From NCBI GenBank assembly GCA_046730475.1, contig JBKPIY010000007.1:1-22155 (forward strand): a stretch of 22,155 nucleotides of DNA, in the 5' to 3' direction. Shown here piece after piece: positions 21,447 to 22,155 of this stretch. The notes below the pieces were generated by a model. That model made no database searches. It saw nothing but the letters and a program-made list of their open reading frames with translations, and was not told the origin of the DNA. The position numbers were made by a program, and so were the translations under genes. Origin of the DNA: JBKPIY01 sp046730475 (GTDB lineage: Bacteria; Actinomycetota; Thermoleophilia; Solirubrobacterales; 70-9). Position 1 is the stretch's first letter. Each line of letters opens with the position of its first letter.

Positions 21447-21452
21447 GCGAGC

Positions 21453-21800
21453 ATGGACGAGGTGTTCAGGGCCCTGGCCGACCCGACCCGGCGGAAGCTG
21501 CTCGACCAGCTGTTCGAGCGGGACGGGCAGACCCTCAGCGCCCTCGAGGCGCGCCTGCCGATGACGCGCTTCGGGGTGATGAAGCACCTCCGGGTGCTCG
21601 AGGAGGCCCGGCTGGTCGTCACCAAGAGGCGCGGCCGGGAGAAGCTCCACTTCCTGAACCCCGTCCCGATCCGGCTGGTCCATGACCGCTGGGTGAGCAA
21701 GTACGCCGAGCCCTGGGTGGCGACGCTCAGCGGCATCAAGAGAGAACTCGAGGAGGAAACATGGAAAAGCACGTCGTCGTCAACGGCGCGGGAGCCTTGA
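21453..21800 (+). CDS. ArsR-family transcriptional regulator (non-metal, SRPBCC-associated type)
   Basis: 115 residues: MDEVFRALADPTRRKLLDQLFERDGQTLSALEARLPMTRFGVMKHLRVLEEARLVVTKRRGREKLHFLN is a complete ArsR winged helix, with recognition helix TRFGVMKHLRVLEEA at about 48-62. It lacks the CxCxxC or other cysteine metal motifs of arsenic/cadmium sensors, and belongs to the group found upstream of AHSA1/SRPBCC genes. ATG 21453 is 6 nt after the TATGAT box, so the message is probably leaderless. The last 40 bp overlap the next gene, whose ribosome site lies within this coding region, indicating coupling. The effector is unknown. Confidence 0.92.
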   Translation: MDEVFRALADPTRRKLLDQLFERDGQTLSALEARLPMTRFGVMKHLRVLEEARLVVTKRRGREKLHFLNPVPIRLVHDRWVSKYAEPWVATLSGIKRELEEETWKSTSSSTAREP

Positions 21801-22155
21801 CGGTGTTCGAGATCTACATCAAGACGACGCCGGAGCGCCTCTGGGAGGCGATCACCGATCCCAAGATGAGGGCGAAGTACAGCTTCGGGGTCGAGACCAG
21901 CTCGGACTGGAAGCCCGGCTCGAGCTACAAGGCCTCGGTCCCCGGGGTGATCGATATCGCGGCGGGCGAGAACCTGGAGGTCGATCCGCCGCGGAGGCTG
22001 GTGCAGAGCTTCAACGCCCTGTGGAGCGACGACGTCAAGGCGGAGGGGACCTCCCGGGTGACCTGGGAGATCGAGCCGGTCGGCGACGACTCCTGCCAGC
22101 TGACCGTCACCCACGACCAGCTCGCCGAGGGCGCCAACCCGGAGCTCTACGGCGG
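21761..22155 (+). CDS. AHSA1/SRPBCC-domain protein, runs off the right end
   Basis: Starts at ATG 21761 with AGGAGGAAAC immediately upstream and stays open for 131 codons to the window edge. The sequence LTVFEIYIKTTPERLWEAITDPKMRAKYSFGVETSSDWKPGSSY is the opening of an AHSA1-type SRPBCC domain (strand, helix, then W-x-x-G turn). ENLEVDPPRRLVQSF, SRVTWEIEPVGDDSCQLTVTHDQL and the LYGG at the edge follow the same fold; a WxxxLxxLK-type final helix would be expected beyond. It overlaps arsR by 40 bp in another frame, so the two form an autoregulated operon. Family members of this ArsR-linked type bind hydrophobic ligands or act on small molecules; none is identifiable. Confidence 0.9.
   Translation, partial: MEKHVVVNGAGALTVFEIYIKTTPERLWEAITDPKMRAKYSFGVETSSDWKPGSSYKASVPGVIDIAAGENLEVDPPRRLVQSFNALWSDDVKAEGTSRVTWEIEPVGDDSCQLTVTHDQLAEGANPELYG

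Noticed and set aside
1..22155. CRISPR array, tRNA, riboswitch, insertion sequence or phage genes
   Set aside because: No regularly spaced repeats, no tRNA-like cloverleaf with a CCA-type end, no transposase or integrase motifs, and no leader long enough for a known riboswitch were seen.

Overview
The window is GC-rich (about 70% by spot count) and gene-dense, and reads like an actinobacterial chromosome. Several things point that way: an F420-dependent nitroreductase-family (Ddn) protein, an AfsR/SARP-type BTAD regulator, and many genes that start 6-9 nt after a TANNNT -10 box with no Shine-Dalgarno sequence. The BTAD/beta-propeller plus family-5 binding-protein pairing makes me favour a Thermoleophilia (Solirubrobacterales/Gaiellales-like) lineage. 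That placement is an inference. I see no rRNA, tRNA, CRISPR array, insertion sequence or phage gene, and no gene-free stretch over 300 bases.

Layout. 1-3.0 kb: the tail of a NYN-domain nuclease; a diverged orphan 2-oxoacid:ferredoxin oxidoreductase gamma-like protein; an M32 carboxypeptidase behind an SRPBCC protein. 3.0-6.2 kb: two small membrane proteins in an operon, a Ddn-family oxidoreductase, a catalase-like haem protein divergent from a DCC-family thiol oxidoreductase, and a DoxX protein. This is a redox/stress-flavoured stretch. 6.3-9.7 kb: a three-gene ABC-2 (DrrA-like) exporter divergent from a MarR regulator; the two promoters share one palindromic TTGCAA as their -35. 9.65-14.3 kb: an AI-2E family permease, a DAO-family amine oxidase broken by a one-base frameshift, a two-domain tautomerase, a GNAT acetyltransferase and a two-domain VOC protein.

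14.3-18.6 kb is the most unusual part. A secreted cysteine-containing protein diverges from a membrane-tethered transcription factor (winged helix, BTAD, one TM helix, external seven-bladed YVTN-like propeller). That regulator converges on a family-5 solute-binding lipoprotein with no permease genes nearby. I read this as a possible trans-membrane sensing module in which extracellular domains feed directly into a DNA-binding domain. 18.7-19.75 kb: a Fur-family regulator divergent from a VIT/CCC1-like metal transporter, with a palindrome between them. 19.8-22.15 kb: a stand-alone methylmalonate-semialdehyde dehydrogenase (mmsA), then an ArsR regulator with a near-consensus promoter whose spacer is filled by an inverted repeat, overlapping an AHSA1/SRPBCC gene that runs off the right end.

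The genes are mostly short divergent or convergent units, each apparently with its own regulator. The window is a series of small autonomous modules rather than one pathway.
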